Of a DNA stretch of 64,000 nucleotides, positions 1-8,830 are shown in pieces; within the stretch, counting starts at the first letter, position 1; every line of letters begins with the position of its first letter. Both the position numbers and the translations under genes were made by a program. Origin of the DNA: Eutrigla gurnardus. Lineage: Eukaryota > Chordata > Actinopteri > Perciformes > Triglidae. The stretch lies in the NCBI GenBank assembly GCA_963514095.1, contig OY741284.1, positions 12,240,335 through 12,304,334 on the forward strand, written 5' to 3'. The notes beneath the pieces are model-generated. The model made no database searches. It was not told the origin of the DNA and saw only the letters and a list, made by a program, of their open reading frames with translations.

Positions 1-60
1 AACACTGTACAATTGTCCAATGGCATGATAACAAATTGGTTTGATGATATTTTAACCTAC

Positions 61-562
61 GCAAGTCAGGATCCATGTCTATAAGGGGTTGCAAGGTGGC
101 CTCAGCTCCCGTACTGTCAACTTCCGCAAACAGAGAGTCATCGCCGAGCACCGGAGCCAGGAGGTGGAAGTATCGAAACATAGCGGGCCGCCCGCCGCTT
201 CTGGAAAACACAAATCAAATGCAAGCTGTCAAACAGTCCACTGGAGGGGAAATCGTGGTGTTCATTTTATCCTAACATTTGAGACAATAATGTCTTACAA
301 ACAATCAAGAATTGGATGTACCTCCAGCTGTTGCAGTAACGCCTGTAACTCTTCTTCAACCTCTTGATCCGGGAGTGGCACTGCTCCGACGACCTCAGGT
401 ATCCTATCGCGGACATTCGCTCAGCTATGTCGGCGAATATGTGCCCATTGCGGACGCTGGTATTCAGGCTGTGCTGCACGTCGTCTGCAGCCCACACCTC
501 GACGAGAGCGATCGTCTCATGCTCGGTCCATGCTGCGTTCACACCGTCTGCAGCGGTTTCAG
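61..562 (-). CDS. tinf2: Myb/SANT-like module 5 (exons 322-562 and 61-200)
   Basis: The Myb exon encodes AAWTEHETIALVEVWA ... EQCHSRIKRLKKSYR and ends GGAG|GTACAT. Its 5' end is either 562 (CGTCCAG acceptor) or 547 (GCTGCAG acceptor), both in phase. The second exon starts after TTTTCCAG at 201. Its helix is diverged (MFRYFHLLAPVLG) and its tail acidic (LIDMDPDL). The GTAGGT donor at 60 ends it in phase 1, so at least one further exon lies beyond the window. Confidence 0.78.
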
Positions 563-3500
563 CTGGACGCAGCAGTCAGAAATACTGAATGGATGCTGTG
601 TGAACGTGATACTACTGTGTGAATGAATGGAGAGGACTGTACCTGGATCCTGCTCTGCGTGTTCCTCCCTTTCTTCATCCTCATCAATAGAAGCCATCTC
701 TTGTCCGAGTATTTCTTCCAGATGGTGGTAGAATTTATAATCTACTTTTTTTCCACATCTAGAAGGATTAAAAAGTTGTACATGTTATTAGAAACATAGT
801 GAATTATATATTTGCAAACGGATAAACAGGCACTGATCTCACTTCTTCCTGTCTTGGCACTGTTGAAAGTTGTTCCTTAACGACTTGACTTTCCAGCGGC
901 ACTGCTCCGAGGTCTTTAAGTGGCCGAGTTCACCCAGTCTCTCCGAAATGTCGGCGTAGACATGGCCGTTGTGGATGAAACCCCTCAGAGCTGTCTGAAC
1001 GTCTTCATCGCCCCAGATCTCCATAAGCGCCAGGGTCTCCTCATCAGACCAAGAGCTAGTTGACGTATTTTCTGCTGACATGCTGATTTCTCCGTCTTAC
1101 AGTAGAAACACAGCACTTGTCACTATCTGTACCACCGTTATAACCAGTAATATACTGTACAAAAGATTTTCTTTTTGTTTTTTAACGTAAATTTACAACA
1201 ACCTCGTAAGAGCAACAATGCAACTATAAAATCTAGCCACAAACATTTTCTGCAGGAAAAGCTTTATCCTGTTTTTTTAATTTTTTTTATACCTGTTTCA
1301 ATCACTGATTCACTATTGGATTCCTCTGACATTTCGATGGAGTCTGCTACCACAGTGGAGGAAGTCGACGGCTGCTTGTCCAGGATTTGTTCCAGCAGGT
1401 CATAGAATTTAAAGTCGACTCTGTCATTCCCAGAGGAGCTACAGGTAGAAAAGACACATTTGTTAAGACACCAAATCCCCTGCCAACATGAACCTATACA
1501 AAATGAGTATCCGCGTGCAGCATTTACTTCATGTTTTCCTGACAATGCCGATAGCTGGCCTTCAGTCGTTTGATCCTGGTGTGGCACTGCCCCGCGCTGC
1601 GGAAGTAGCCATCGGCGGCGAGTTTCTCCGATATCTCAGTGAAAAGGTGACTGTTGTGTGGGTAGCGTTTCATGCTCTGCTGGACCTAAACATGGGGGAA
1701 TATCTTGGTAAAGGTTGTAATATAATATATTATCATGATGTACATGCAGCCTCCATTATGGATTTGGATACATATCTCTTTTATTTTCTAAAATGATATT
1801 ATTCCCCCAGACTACAAAGCTATGACTATGTAGGTCCTCCTGGAGATCTCTATTCCTGACACTCAAGTGCCCCTGCACTTGCTTTTGAACAGGAGGGGGG
1901 AAAATACATGACGAAAACTTAAGGTTAGGCCTCTGGGATGTTACCCATGTACATTTTTTTCCTCAGCAATTCAAATAGTGAGATATTGTCTACCTGTGGA
2001 TCTCCCCAGATCTCCAGAAGAATGATGGTCTCCTTGTCCGACCAGGGGACCTTCCTCCTGTCTTCCTGAATGCCCACAGCAGACTCTGAAGAGAGCAGTA
2101 CAGGTATTGATTAGGAGGCAGGCAGGGTGACATAGTGAGATAAAAAAAAAAAAAACGCAGTTTGATATCCGAGCTCCCTTTCCACACCTCCCACTGTCAT
2201 CAGAGTTTACCGAGATCCTGCAGGGAGAAAGGCAGCAAGTCGTTGTCTTCGGGCTCTTCTGGTATTTCCTCCAGCTGTGGCACCGAAGGGAAGTCTTTGA
2301 CCAAAAGGCTTCCCAGTTCGTTGTAAAACTTGCACTCGACTTGTTCTTGTCCCTTCAAGCTATATATAAGGATACGAGAGCAGATACTGTAAATAAACGC
2401 AGCATTACAAACTTTTCCTCTCACTCCATCTAGCTATATACATACATGTTTTGGTAGCATTGCCTGAAATTGGATTTTAGCCTTTTCAGCCTGGTTTGGC
2501 ACTGCTCTGGTGTCCGGGAGAAGCCCTGAGCAGACATCTTGCGAGATATGATGGAGAAAATATGTCCGGTTCTGTGTATTCCTCTCAGCTCCTGTTGCAT
2601 CTTGTCCTCTCCCCACGTGTTGATGAGGGTCAACGACTCAAAGTCTGTCCACGGGACGCTTCGAGTTCCTTAAATAAAAACATGAATTAAGTACAATCAT
2701 TTTACTGGAATTGTCATTTGAATGTTACCTAGGAAAAAGAAAAAATACATATATCTATATATATAAATAAACCAGACAAAAGTGACAAAAGTACCGATTT
2801 CCAGTCGGCTCGTTTGGCCGTGGAACTGAAAGTCCTCATCGCCATCTTGTGACTCCTCCTCATCGATGACATCTTCGACATCATAGTTGACCTCGGGAAC
2901 ATCCGAGGGAGCTGAGGAGCCGAGTACCCGCTTCAGCTGCTCGTAAAATTTATACTCGAGCCTGGATTTCCCTCTGGGGTTAGAAAACGGAGGAAGGCAA
3001 TGAGTATTTTGCTTCAACTACTTTTTCCCTTGATTGTTTTACAAATCACAGCAAATACATCTAAGGAGGGAAACACAGCAGAGCAGAGAAGGAAGGAGGA
3101 CAGTTCATTTATCACCCACTTCTTCTTCTTGCGGAAGCATTTCTTTAGTCGTTTGATCCTGGTCTGGCACTGTTCCACCGTTCTCATGTAGCCTCTCTCT
3201 GCCATCTTCTGAGCGATCTGTGTGAATATGTGACGGTTTTTCAAGCAGCCCTTTAAAGCCTGCTGCACAGAGTCCTTCCCCCAGATGTCAAGCAGATTGA
3301 GTGTCTCCTCATCCGACCAGGGAACTTTAGTGTCTGACACAGCTGGGAGAGAACCTTCCTGAGAGTCTAAAATAAAACGAGAAGCGTTATTCAAAAGGCC
3401 TAATCTTAGATTTATAATCCCTTGTATCCACTGATCCATACAAAACATAGACTGAACAAACCTGTATATTCTCCCCAGATGGAGATTAAAGGAGATTCAC

Positions 3501-6500
3501 CTGAATTCTCATCATCCACTGACGAGTCCCTGCAAAGGTGGAAAAACACAAAAGGATAAAGCTGACAGATTGGCTTACACACTTTTGTCTTATCTCATCA
3601 AAATGAGTTCTCTCACTTTGTGATATCAAAACATATGTTTGGATCTAAGCATGATTCAGCCACAAAGAACACACACACAAAGTAAATTAATGACAAGAAG
3701 TTCACAAACCACAACACATTTCCCAAAGACTAACAGTGTGCAGCATGTTTGACTTCAGCAGTGGTGCTCTGAGCTTAAGATCAGCACCACACCATGCTAT
3801 TGACACCATGACAACGCCATGCCAATCCATCAAATGATTGTTGAGATATCTCAATGTAGTTCAAAGGTGGCGGACCAACAAATGGGAATGCCAATCCTTT
3901 GAGCTGTGAATATGGATAAAAAGCAAATGGAACCATGAGTGATGAAAATAAAACACAATTTATGCCTGTCCATCAAACCAGTAAACCCCACTGTCACATC
4001 TTTGTGTTTAACAAATTAAAAAATATCAGGAAAATCTTACAAGAGAGCAGTCGCCACCGCCTGCCGTTTTTTGGGCATTTCCACGCCTCCGGTCTGCTTC
4101 CTCTTCCTGAGAACCCGCCCTCCTATAATGCTTTGGCTGTTGTCTCTGGCTGCTGGATCTGTGTCCACAGTCTCATTAGGCGTAGCGTGGTCTATGGTCT
4201 CATCAGAATGTTGTGCACTGTCAGAGTTTTGCACAATGCTCTCCTGAGAAATGTCCCCGCCCCCAACCTGCAGCTGCCAGCTGCCCGACTCTCTTGTGTC
4301 CTTCAGTCTTTGTCTCACAGTCTCAGAGCTCCTCCTCAATGCCCTCTCCAGGCTGCTCAAGTCGGAGACAGCGTCGGGATGTTCTTTGTGCTCTGGAGGG
4401 TTTGAATCTTTGAGAGCAGGTGAGGATGAGGTGGTGTTTGTGACAGATTTGGTCCCAGGAGGCAGAGACAGGGAGGAGAGGATGCAGTCATCCATCGGTA
4501 ATAACCTAGGATCTACGCATTGGAAAGAAATACTGTTAATTAGACCCAAGCTTGGTTCAAACATTATTCAACAGACAAGAAAAACATTCATTTTCATCTT
4601 TCTCTTCAAAACCATTTAAAAGCTTTAACGCTTAAATAATTTTTTCTGCCGTTTGATGAAACAACCTGGAGTAAAAATGCCAAATCTGTCTATGAGGATT
4701 GGGTGGATGACATGACAAGCAGACATGTTCCAGAGTGTTCTTCTAAACTGCAAATGCATTCGCATATTCTGTTTCATTACCTTTCTCTTCAAAATGGCCG
4801 AGGTTTCTGTGGTGCTCAAGTACACCCTTAATTTCCTCTGGTGGGAAAGTGGATTGTAAACAGTCGTTTAGGAATGACGGAGCGTCTCCGAGCAAGGCCG
4901 CCAACTGAGAAGAGATATCAAGTTACCAGCTTTAGTAATCGTGCACTCTAGACTTTTTTACACTGCCAAACGAGTCACAGTGAGTTAAAATGCAAAAATA
5001 ACGTTGTGTTCCTTTAAACTTGTGTTTCTGCCACGCTGCCGTGCTTCCTTACAAGTTTAATATATTAGAGTGATGGTCTAATGAGCATGTAACTGCTAAT
5101 CTAACACTGTTATATAGCTACTCTGTCACTGCTTGCTATGGAAAAGGGAGAAAAGGAAGCAGTCCACTGGGACACAGTGTTGCACCTGTATCCTGTTAAC
5201 CTTCCTCTATATCTGTCTCTGGGTCAGTGGTGTAGACAGATGAGCCCCTGCACTGAGCCCGTGTGCCACAGCCTGGAAAAAAAAGTGATTCGGTTGGAGT
5301 AACGCCAGAGCTATCTCCCGGTGATACACTTCTGTGTTGCGTCTAGTTTATTCTGATAGAGGAATACAAGGAAGAAACTAAAGGAGAAGTGCAGACCTCT
5401 CAAAGGGCCTGGCAACCTCCCCGGGTAGCTTCACATCAACGCTGCAGAGGGCAGGTAACAAAATAGGGATATAACCGTAGCCTGAATTGGAGCTGTTACA
5501 TAAGCACTGCTGCTGAATGTCAGCAGCAGGGTGGCTGAAGAAAGGCCTGAATACTAGCACTGCGTTTGGTGAAATATATTTCCACAGGTTTTTTCACTTG
5601 ACCAATTATGGACATGACAGATTTGCATGGGATTAAGATCACAGATGACCTGGCTTTCCCAGGTAGTCCCGTGCGAATATGGCTGAAGATCAATTTAGAC
5701 ATTTGAATTTTCACAGAAAAGACACACAAATCACAACAAGGTAAATTAGAAGCAAGAGTTGCAAAGAAACATGGCACCTGTGTGATGTCCGGAACTGGCA
5801 GCAGCTGCTCCAGTCTGGATATGAACTCCCACACCAGCATCTCGAGTGCAGCATCATACTTTGGCCCAAAATACACAGGGAAGATTTCCTGCAAATGAGA
5901 AAGAGAGACAGATTAAGAGAGAGAGATGCATATAGGTTGTGCAATGTATACAAGATATATTAGGATCAGGTAAAAAGGAAAGAGTGTTGTCTCACTTGGA
6001 AAAAATATTTTCTTTCCGAGGGATCCTCCAGTAATGAATGCACCAACTCCACAAAGTTAACCTCTGACTCCTCCACCTGGTTAATGGTTACCTGTGAACA
6101 CAAAAACAAACACTTGACGACACATGCGACTATATTGTAGTCCACGTTTTAGCTCGACTTTTACAATTCAATACACACTCGAGTAAACAACCCTGTAGTC
6201 ACGTGACTCAATCTTTCATAACTTAGCCAGTCAACTTCCACACAATGAAAACAGCTGTGTTTGCCAGTGACTGTTTACTCACATGGTGATCCTTTGCAGT
6301 GCTGACAGGAGCTTTAATTCTGTCCAGATGTGGCTGAATGGTCTGCATGTCCACTGGGTCCCCACCTCGACACATCTCCAGAACCAGCTGAATGAGAAAA
6401 CACACACAATAATCCTGGTTTCCTCCTGGTGGGACACAGGACTACAACTACTGAAGAACTTTGTTTCATCTTTGCGCTCTTTTCTGTGTTGTACAAAGTT

Positions 6501-8405
6501 AAATTGTGTGACTTTGTCTTCAAGTGTTGGACCCACCTGATTTTAAATGGATGACAGGAAATCAATAGATATAAGTGAGGGAGAATACTCACATCACATA
6601 TATACTCAATAGCTACTTAAGATTGCTTACACATTTTAAATGTGCGTCTTTAACTTTGAGAGAAAAAGGCCTAAAACAAGTAAAAGTGTCACCATGGTAT
6701 GATTGCATAGTGCTTATATTACTGACCCTGGCCCTGAGACCCAGGATGAGCTGAGCCCTCTGACTGTAGCTCATCAGCTCTGGGACCAGTTCCGTCACCA
6801 TGGTAACAAACTCCTCCAGCATCCCATAGTGGTCCACAAGTCCCTGCTGCACTACTTGCCACACTGCGGCTGACAAAAGCTGCAAGGGTGGGGCCAGCAG
6901 GCGTAGATAGTGGCCTGGACGATCATTACCTGGGGGGCGGAGGAAGAAAAAAAGGGTTCAACATTTCATGTAATTGACAATTAAAATGATTTTGATCCGG
7001 CCAGTTATCATCTATAAATAGTTTCTGTGCATTAACAGGGGACAGTGAGTGTTTCAAATTACCCACAACCTGATAGTAAACAGGAGCAGGAGTAAACTAC
7101 CCACGCCAGGTAACCCAATAAGCAGGTAACATGAAACATCTGCACACATCTCTGTTGGTTGAATTACAGTTTTATGGTTCATATTCCTCATCAGATGTCT
7201 CTTCACAATTAGTTGAGGAAACGGGTCCAAAGGGTTTGGGCAAAATGATCATTGACAATATAAATTTAGTCACACCATTTATATCATATTAACAGAAAAT
7301 TGGCAATATTGGACTTTAATATAACCTTTGCATCAGTGCCACTAAGTGCTCTTTTATCAGGCACAGTCAAAGAAAGACACAATCATCTGAATATTCTATA
7401 AATTAACTTTTCATAGAACAATCAGATGCTCATGTCCGAGGAAAATTCTGTGATAAGACTGAAAAGCCCGAGAAAAGGAACAGAAACAGAAAAATAATAT
7501 TACATTTGCTGCAACAGAGGATTTTATCTAGACTGTCTCACTCCTACTTGTGAAAAAGAGAAATATGTCAACGCGACGAACTAAAGCGAAACATTAATTT
7601 CCGATGATGCTCACATCGACGGCAATGCATGGCGACAGAATGTAGCTTCTCTAACAAACAGCAATGGATTTTAGATGATCATGTTAGATTATTATGTTGC
7701 AGCAGAAAGAAATATTTTCATTAATAATACCCGCTGTACCACAGACAGTCTGGGAGCAGACAGGCTGGTGTAATTTCCCCATCTGCTAAACTGCATTGTT
7801 GTTGTTTGGACAAGAAAAAAATGATTCCAAAAGCCCTCTTCAGGGGAAAAAGTGCAAAACAGCAGTGGCAGTTGTATTAACCACAGTGCACAGAATCTAT
7901 CAGCACTTCAACAAGCAATCTGTGTGTCAATAACATCCTCCCCGATGCTTTCCATGCTGGCAAAGGGCACACCGTGCACGGGTGAACTTCATTTATAGTG
8001 GCAAAGCGCCTGCTCAAATAACGACGTAACGGTGCTCAGGTGTACCGACAACAGCATCCACCAAACTCAAAACAAACTCGCATCCTGCGGTAGAACACAT
8101 AATCCCGTCTGTATAGGAAGCTAGAGAGGGGAAAAAAGGGAATCGAATAATGTTCACATCCATCAATGAGGGAGATCACTGAGCCTCTGGAGGAGTGATG
8201 GAAATAAACCAGCACTTGGGAGACGCTACAGCGGATCAGGTCAGTCCTGCACGCTCGCTGCAGGAACATGATACGGAACACAAGCAATACATGTAAAGTC
8301 GCTGATAAAAGACAAGAGATCGCGGATCATTACAAAACGTGCTTTCCTTTTCCCATTCCACGCACCTCGATTGCTTCCACTTTCAGTTCCCCGTTTTATT
8401 TCCAT
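61..8405 (-). CDS. tinf2: TIN2 (TINF2)-like shelterin protein with C-terminal tandem Myb/SANT-like modules; spliced, 3' end outside window
   Basis: Nineteen exons join with consistent phases: 8366-8405, 6727-6929, 6283-6387, 5996-6091, 5778-5888, 4781-4904, 4041-4512, 3501-3529, 3120-3366, 2795-2973, 2446-2668, 2211-2359, 1994-2085, 1528-1685, 1293-1438, 843-1071, 643-758, 322-562 and 61-200. They total 3,100 nt, about 1,033 codons. Residues about 14-226 resemble the TRFH-like domain of TIN2, the shelterin protein that bridges TRF1, TRF2 and TPP1 at telomeres (family knowledge). Residues about 227-384 are a polar linker with a basic nuclear-localisation-like stretch. Residues about 394-1033 hold five Myb/SANT-like modules. 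Each intron starts with GT and ends with AG on the minus strand. The last exon ends at a GTAGGT donor in the same phase as earlier modules, so more exons are expected to the left. No F-x-L-x-P TRF1-docking motif of the TIN2 type was seen. The fusion rests on splice inference, without transcript evidence. Confidence 0.8.
643..1071 (-). CDS. tinf2: Myb/SANT-like module 4 (exons 843-1071 and 643-758)
   Basis: The Myb exon encodes SSWSDEETLALMEIWG ... EQCRWKVKSLRNNFQ. Its recognition helix departs from the others (R-W-K-V-K-S-L-R instead of x-x-R-I-K-R-L-K), which may alter DNA preference. Two acceptors three bases apart (exon start 1071 or 1074) both keep phase 1. The second exon gives VDYKFYHHLEEIL and an acidic linker (SIDEDEEREEHAEQD), ending G|GTACAG. 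Confidence 0.82.
1293..2085 (-). CDS. tinf2: Myb/SANT-like module 3, Myb part split by an intron (exons 1994-2085, 1528-1685, 1293-1438)
   Basis: Helix 1 (VPWSDKETIILLEIWGDPQ) ends at CAG|GTAGAC. After a 308-nt intron the frame resumes at TTTAG|GTCCAG with VQQSMKRYPHNSHLFTEIS ... GQCHTRIKRLKASYR. The third exon carries VDFKFYDLLEQIL and a Ser/Glu linker. Only this module has the extra phase-0 intron between helix 1 and helix 2. The joined reading aligns residue for residue with the undivided modules (compare DSVQQALKG in module 1). Confidence 0.82.
2211..2668 (-). CDS. tinf2: Myb/SANT-like module 2 (exons 2446-2668 and 2211-2359)
   Basis: The first exon encodes SVPWTDFESLTLINTWG ... EQCQTRLKRLKSNFR and ends AT|GTATGT. 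The second encodes a helix with CKFYNELGSLL followed by a Pro/Glu-rich linker (EEIPEEPEDND) and ends G|GTAAAC. Phases match module 1 (1 in, 2 inside, 1 out). Of the five modules it has the least acidic helix 1 region (TDFES). Confidence 0.82.
2795..3366 (-). CDS. tinf2: Myb/SANT-like module 1 (exons 3120-3366 and 2795-2973)
   Basis: Exon 3120-3366 encodes VPWSDEETLNLLDIWG ... EQCQTRIKRLKKCFR. This is the Myb/SANT-like (Myb_DNA-bind_4, trihelix type) pattern: paired tryptophans in helix 1 and a basic R-x-K-x-L-K recognition helix. It ends in phase 2 at AA|GTGGGT. Exon 2795-2973 adds the K-F-Y-E-Q-L-x-x-V-L helix and an acidic linker (DVEDVIDEEESQDGDED), ending in phase 1 at G|GTACTT. Together they make one DNA-binding unit of about 140 residues. 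Confidence 0.83.
3501..3529 (-). CDS. tinf2: tinf2-like exon 8: 29-nt microexon joining the TIN2 part to the Myb part
   Basis: The acceptor is CCTTTGCAG and the donor ATTCAG|GTGAAT. It contributes one base, nine codons (DSSVDDENS) and one base. It thereby converts the phase-2 end of exon 7 to the phase-1 start of the first Myb exon. Without it the Myb array would be out of frame. Confidence 0.72.
3530..4040 (-). other. tinf2-like intron 7, no gene seen
   Basis: A 511-nt AT-rich intron between the linker exon and the microexon. It contains a short CA-rich stretch near 3670. I see no coding or RNA signal. Confidence 0.6.
4041..4512 (-). CDS. tinf2: tinf2-like exon 7: polar linker with basic NLS-like stretch
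   Basis: A 472-nt exon (158 codons), acceptor TGCGTAG and donor CTCTT|GTAAGA. The product is rich in Ser, Thr, Asp and Pro and looks disordered. It ends with RVLRKRKQ...PKKRQ (residues about 359-378), which resembles a bipartite nuclear localisation signal. If the donor is skipped, translation stops one codon later (TTG TAA). A short TIN2-like isoform without the Myb modules could therefore arise by intron retention at this site. Confidence 0.75.
4781..4904 (-). CDS. tinf2: tinf2-like exon 6: end of TRFH-like domain
   Basis: It starts in phase 0 with LAALLGDAPSFLNDCLQ, a continuation of 'LPVPDITQ' from exon 5, and ends in phase 1 at AAAG|GTAATG. The acceptor is CTTCTCAG. The product contains a helix-rich tail (PPEEIKGVLEHHRNLGHFEE). 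Joining to exon 7 keeps the frame (..EEK-DPRLLP..). Confidence 0.8.
4905..5777 (-). other. tinf2-like intron 5, no gene seen
   Basis: An 873-nt intron. A TTTTCCAG acceptor-like site near 5276 is followed by a short open stretch to 5197, but its phase does not fit the neighbouring phase-0 exons, so it was left out of the gene model. Confidence 0.55.
5778..5888 (-). CDS. tinf2: tinf2-like exon 5
   Basis: Thirty-seven codons, phase 0, acceptor TTTGCAG and donor CAG|GTGCCA. The helix YDAALEMLVWEFISRLEQLL followed by P-V-P matches the TIN2 pattern 'F-L-A-A-M-E-K-L-L-F-E-Y-L-x-x-L-E-x-x-L-P-x-P'. This is the second strong TIN2 hallmark after exon 2. Confidence 0.85.
5996..6091 (-). CDS. tinf2: tinf2-like exon 4
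   Basis: Thirty-two codons, phase 0 at both ends, acceptor TTCACAG and donor CAA|GTGAGA. The product has an acidic helix (EESEVNFVELVHSLLEDP) ending in KYFFQ. Its position matches the middle of the TRFH-like domain. Recognition rests mainly on the exons on either side. Confidence 0.78.
6283..6387 (-). CDS. tinf2: tinf2-like exon 3
   Basis: Thirty-five codons, phase 0 at both ends, acceptor TTCAG and donor GTGAGT. The product begins LVLEMCRGG, continuing the helix that ends exon 2 (compare the V-V-E-L-I-L-x-G segment of TIN2), then a loop with QTIQPHLDRI. It belongs to the TRFH-like fold. Confidence 0.82.
6388..6726 (-). other. tinf2-like intron 2, no gene seen
   Basis: A 339-nt intron between exons 2 and 3 with no further signal. 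Confidence 0.6.
6727..6929 (-). CDS. tinf2: tinf2-like exon 2: start of TIN2 TRFH-like domain
   Basis: It encodes 67 residues containing the motif AAVWQVVQQGLVDHYGMLEE and ending SQRAQLILGLRAR. This resembles the beginning of TIN2, where a W-Q-V-V motif is followed by a helix leading to a 'GL-K/R-A-K/R' turn. The acceptor has a long pyrimidine tract ending CCCCCCAG at 6930, and the donor is AGG|GTCAGT. It starts in phase 1 and ends in phase 0. It is the clearest TIN2 signature in the gene. Confidence 0.85.
6930..8365 (-). other. tinf2-like intron 1, no gene seen
   Basis: About 1.4 kb of AT-rich DNA between the proposed first exon and exon 2. Open frames here are short and lack paired splice signals. 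Confidence 0.5.
8366..8405 (-). CDS. tinf2: tinf2-like exon 1 (start codon)
   Basis: The ATG lies at 8405-8403, directly preceded by an in-frame TAA, so the frame cannot extend further 5' in this exon. It encodes 13 residues (MEIKRGTESGSNR) plus one base, then a strong GTGCGT donor. The one-base overhang fits the phase of the acceptor at 6929. The exon was found by searching for a start with the right phase; there is no homology support for so short a segment, so another first exon is possible. Confidence 0.6.
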
Positions 8406-8830
8406 TTAGCAGCTGACAAGGGAGAAAAAAAAACGAGCAGATGTCGCCCTCTGGGTTGTAGCGATCGGGAAAAAAATATGAGAAAACCTAATGAATCAAG
8501 TCTGCTAATTTATGATTAATAAAACATCCATCGGCGACCGCAAAACGCACAGAAGCGCGAGCGCGATTTTGCAGGAAGCGTTGGCAAGACTCTCGCTTTT
8601 TTTTTTTTTTTTTTTTTTTTTCAAATCTCGCTTTTTGGAGTAGAGACAGAACAAAGGTTTCTGGTCTCATCCGCCTCAGTCCAGATCACGGCAAGCCCTC
8701 TTTCCTGGTTGGCTGACGAAGACCGGATCAACCGGGCAATTCAGACTTTTGGACTAGATGGCGCAATTTGCTTTGCATTTAGCGCCGACCTGAAAAGTGG
8801 GTGTTTGTTTGTTTAAAAGGTGAGAAGCGT
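8406..8830 (-). promoter_or_regulatory. 5' UTR and probable promoter region of the tinf2-like gene
   Basis: The region lies upstream of the proposed start codon. It is less AT-rich than its surroundings between 8525 and 8780 and holds a run of 25 T (8597-8621). No TATA box is convincing at a sensible distance. The promoter assignment rests on position alone. Confidence 0.3.
8597..8621 (+). repeat. poly-T tract (25 T)
   Basis: A homopolymer run on the plus strand, poly-A on the minus strand. It could be a poly(dA:dT) promoter element or a retroposed tail. No flanking element body was recognised. Confidence 0.9.

Noticed and set aside
267..3448. Several separate small Myb/SANT genes on the minus strand
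   Set aside because: The open frames end at splice donors and start at acceptors in consistent phase. One spliced gene explains them better than five single-exon genes.
1..3448. ZSCAN29-type gene
   Set aside because: The Myb/SANT-like domains resemble those found in such proteins, but no SCAN or C2H2 zinc finger is visible and the upstream exons are TIN2-like. What lies beyond the left edge is unknown.
3935..4619. Plus-strand open frames opposite exon 7
   Set aside because: They are shadows of the long minus-strand coding exon, with low-complexity Cys/Ser/Leu-rich products.
5197..5276. Possible extra tinf2 exon after a TTTTCCAG acceptor
   Set aside because: It would enter between two phase-0 exons with the wrong phase, and its donor is weak. 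Exons 5 and 6 join perfectly without it.
8036..8287. 83-codon minus-strand open frame
   Set aside because: Its composition is Cys/Phe/Tyr-rich and random-looking, with no splice partner, inside the proposed first intron.
8488..8670. Minus-strand open frame with a poly-lysine run
   Set aside because: The lysines come from the poly-T tract at 8597-8621; there is no other support.
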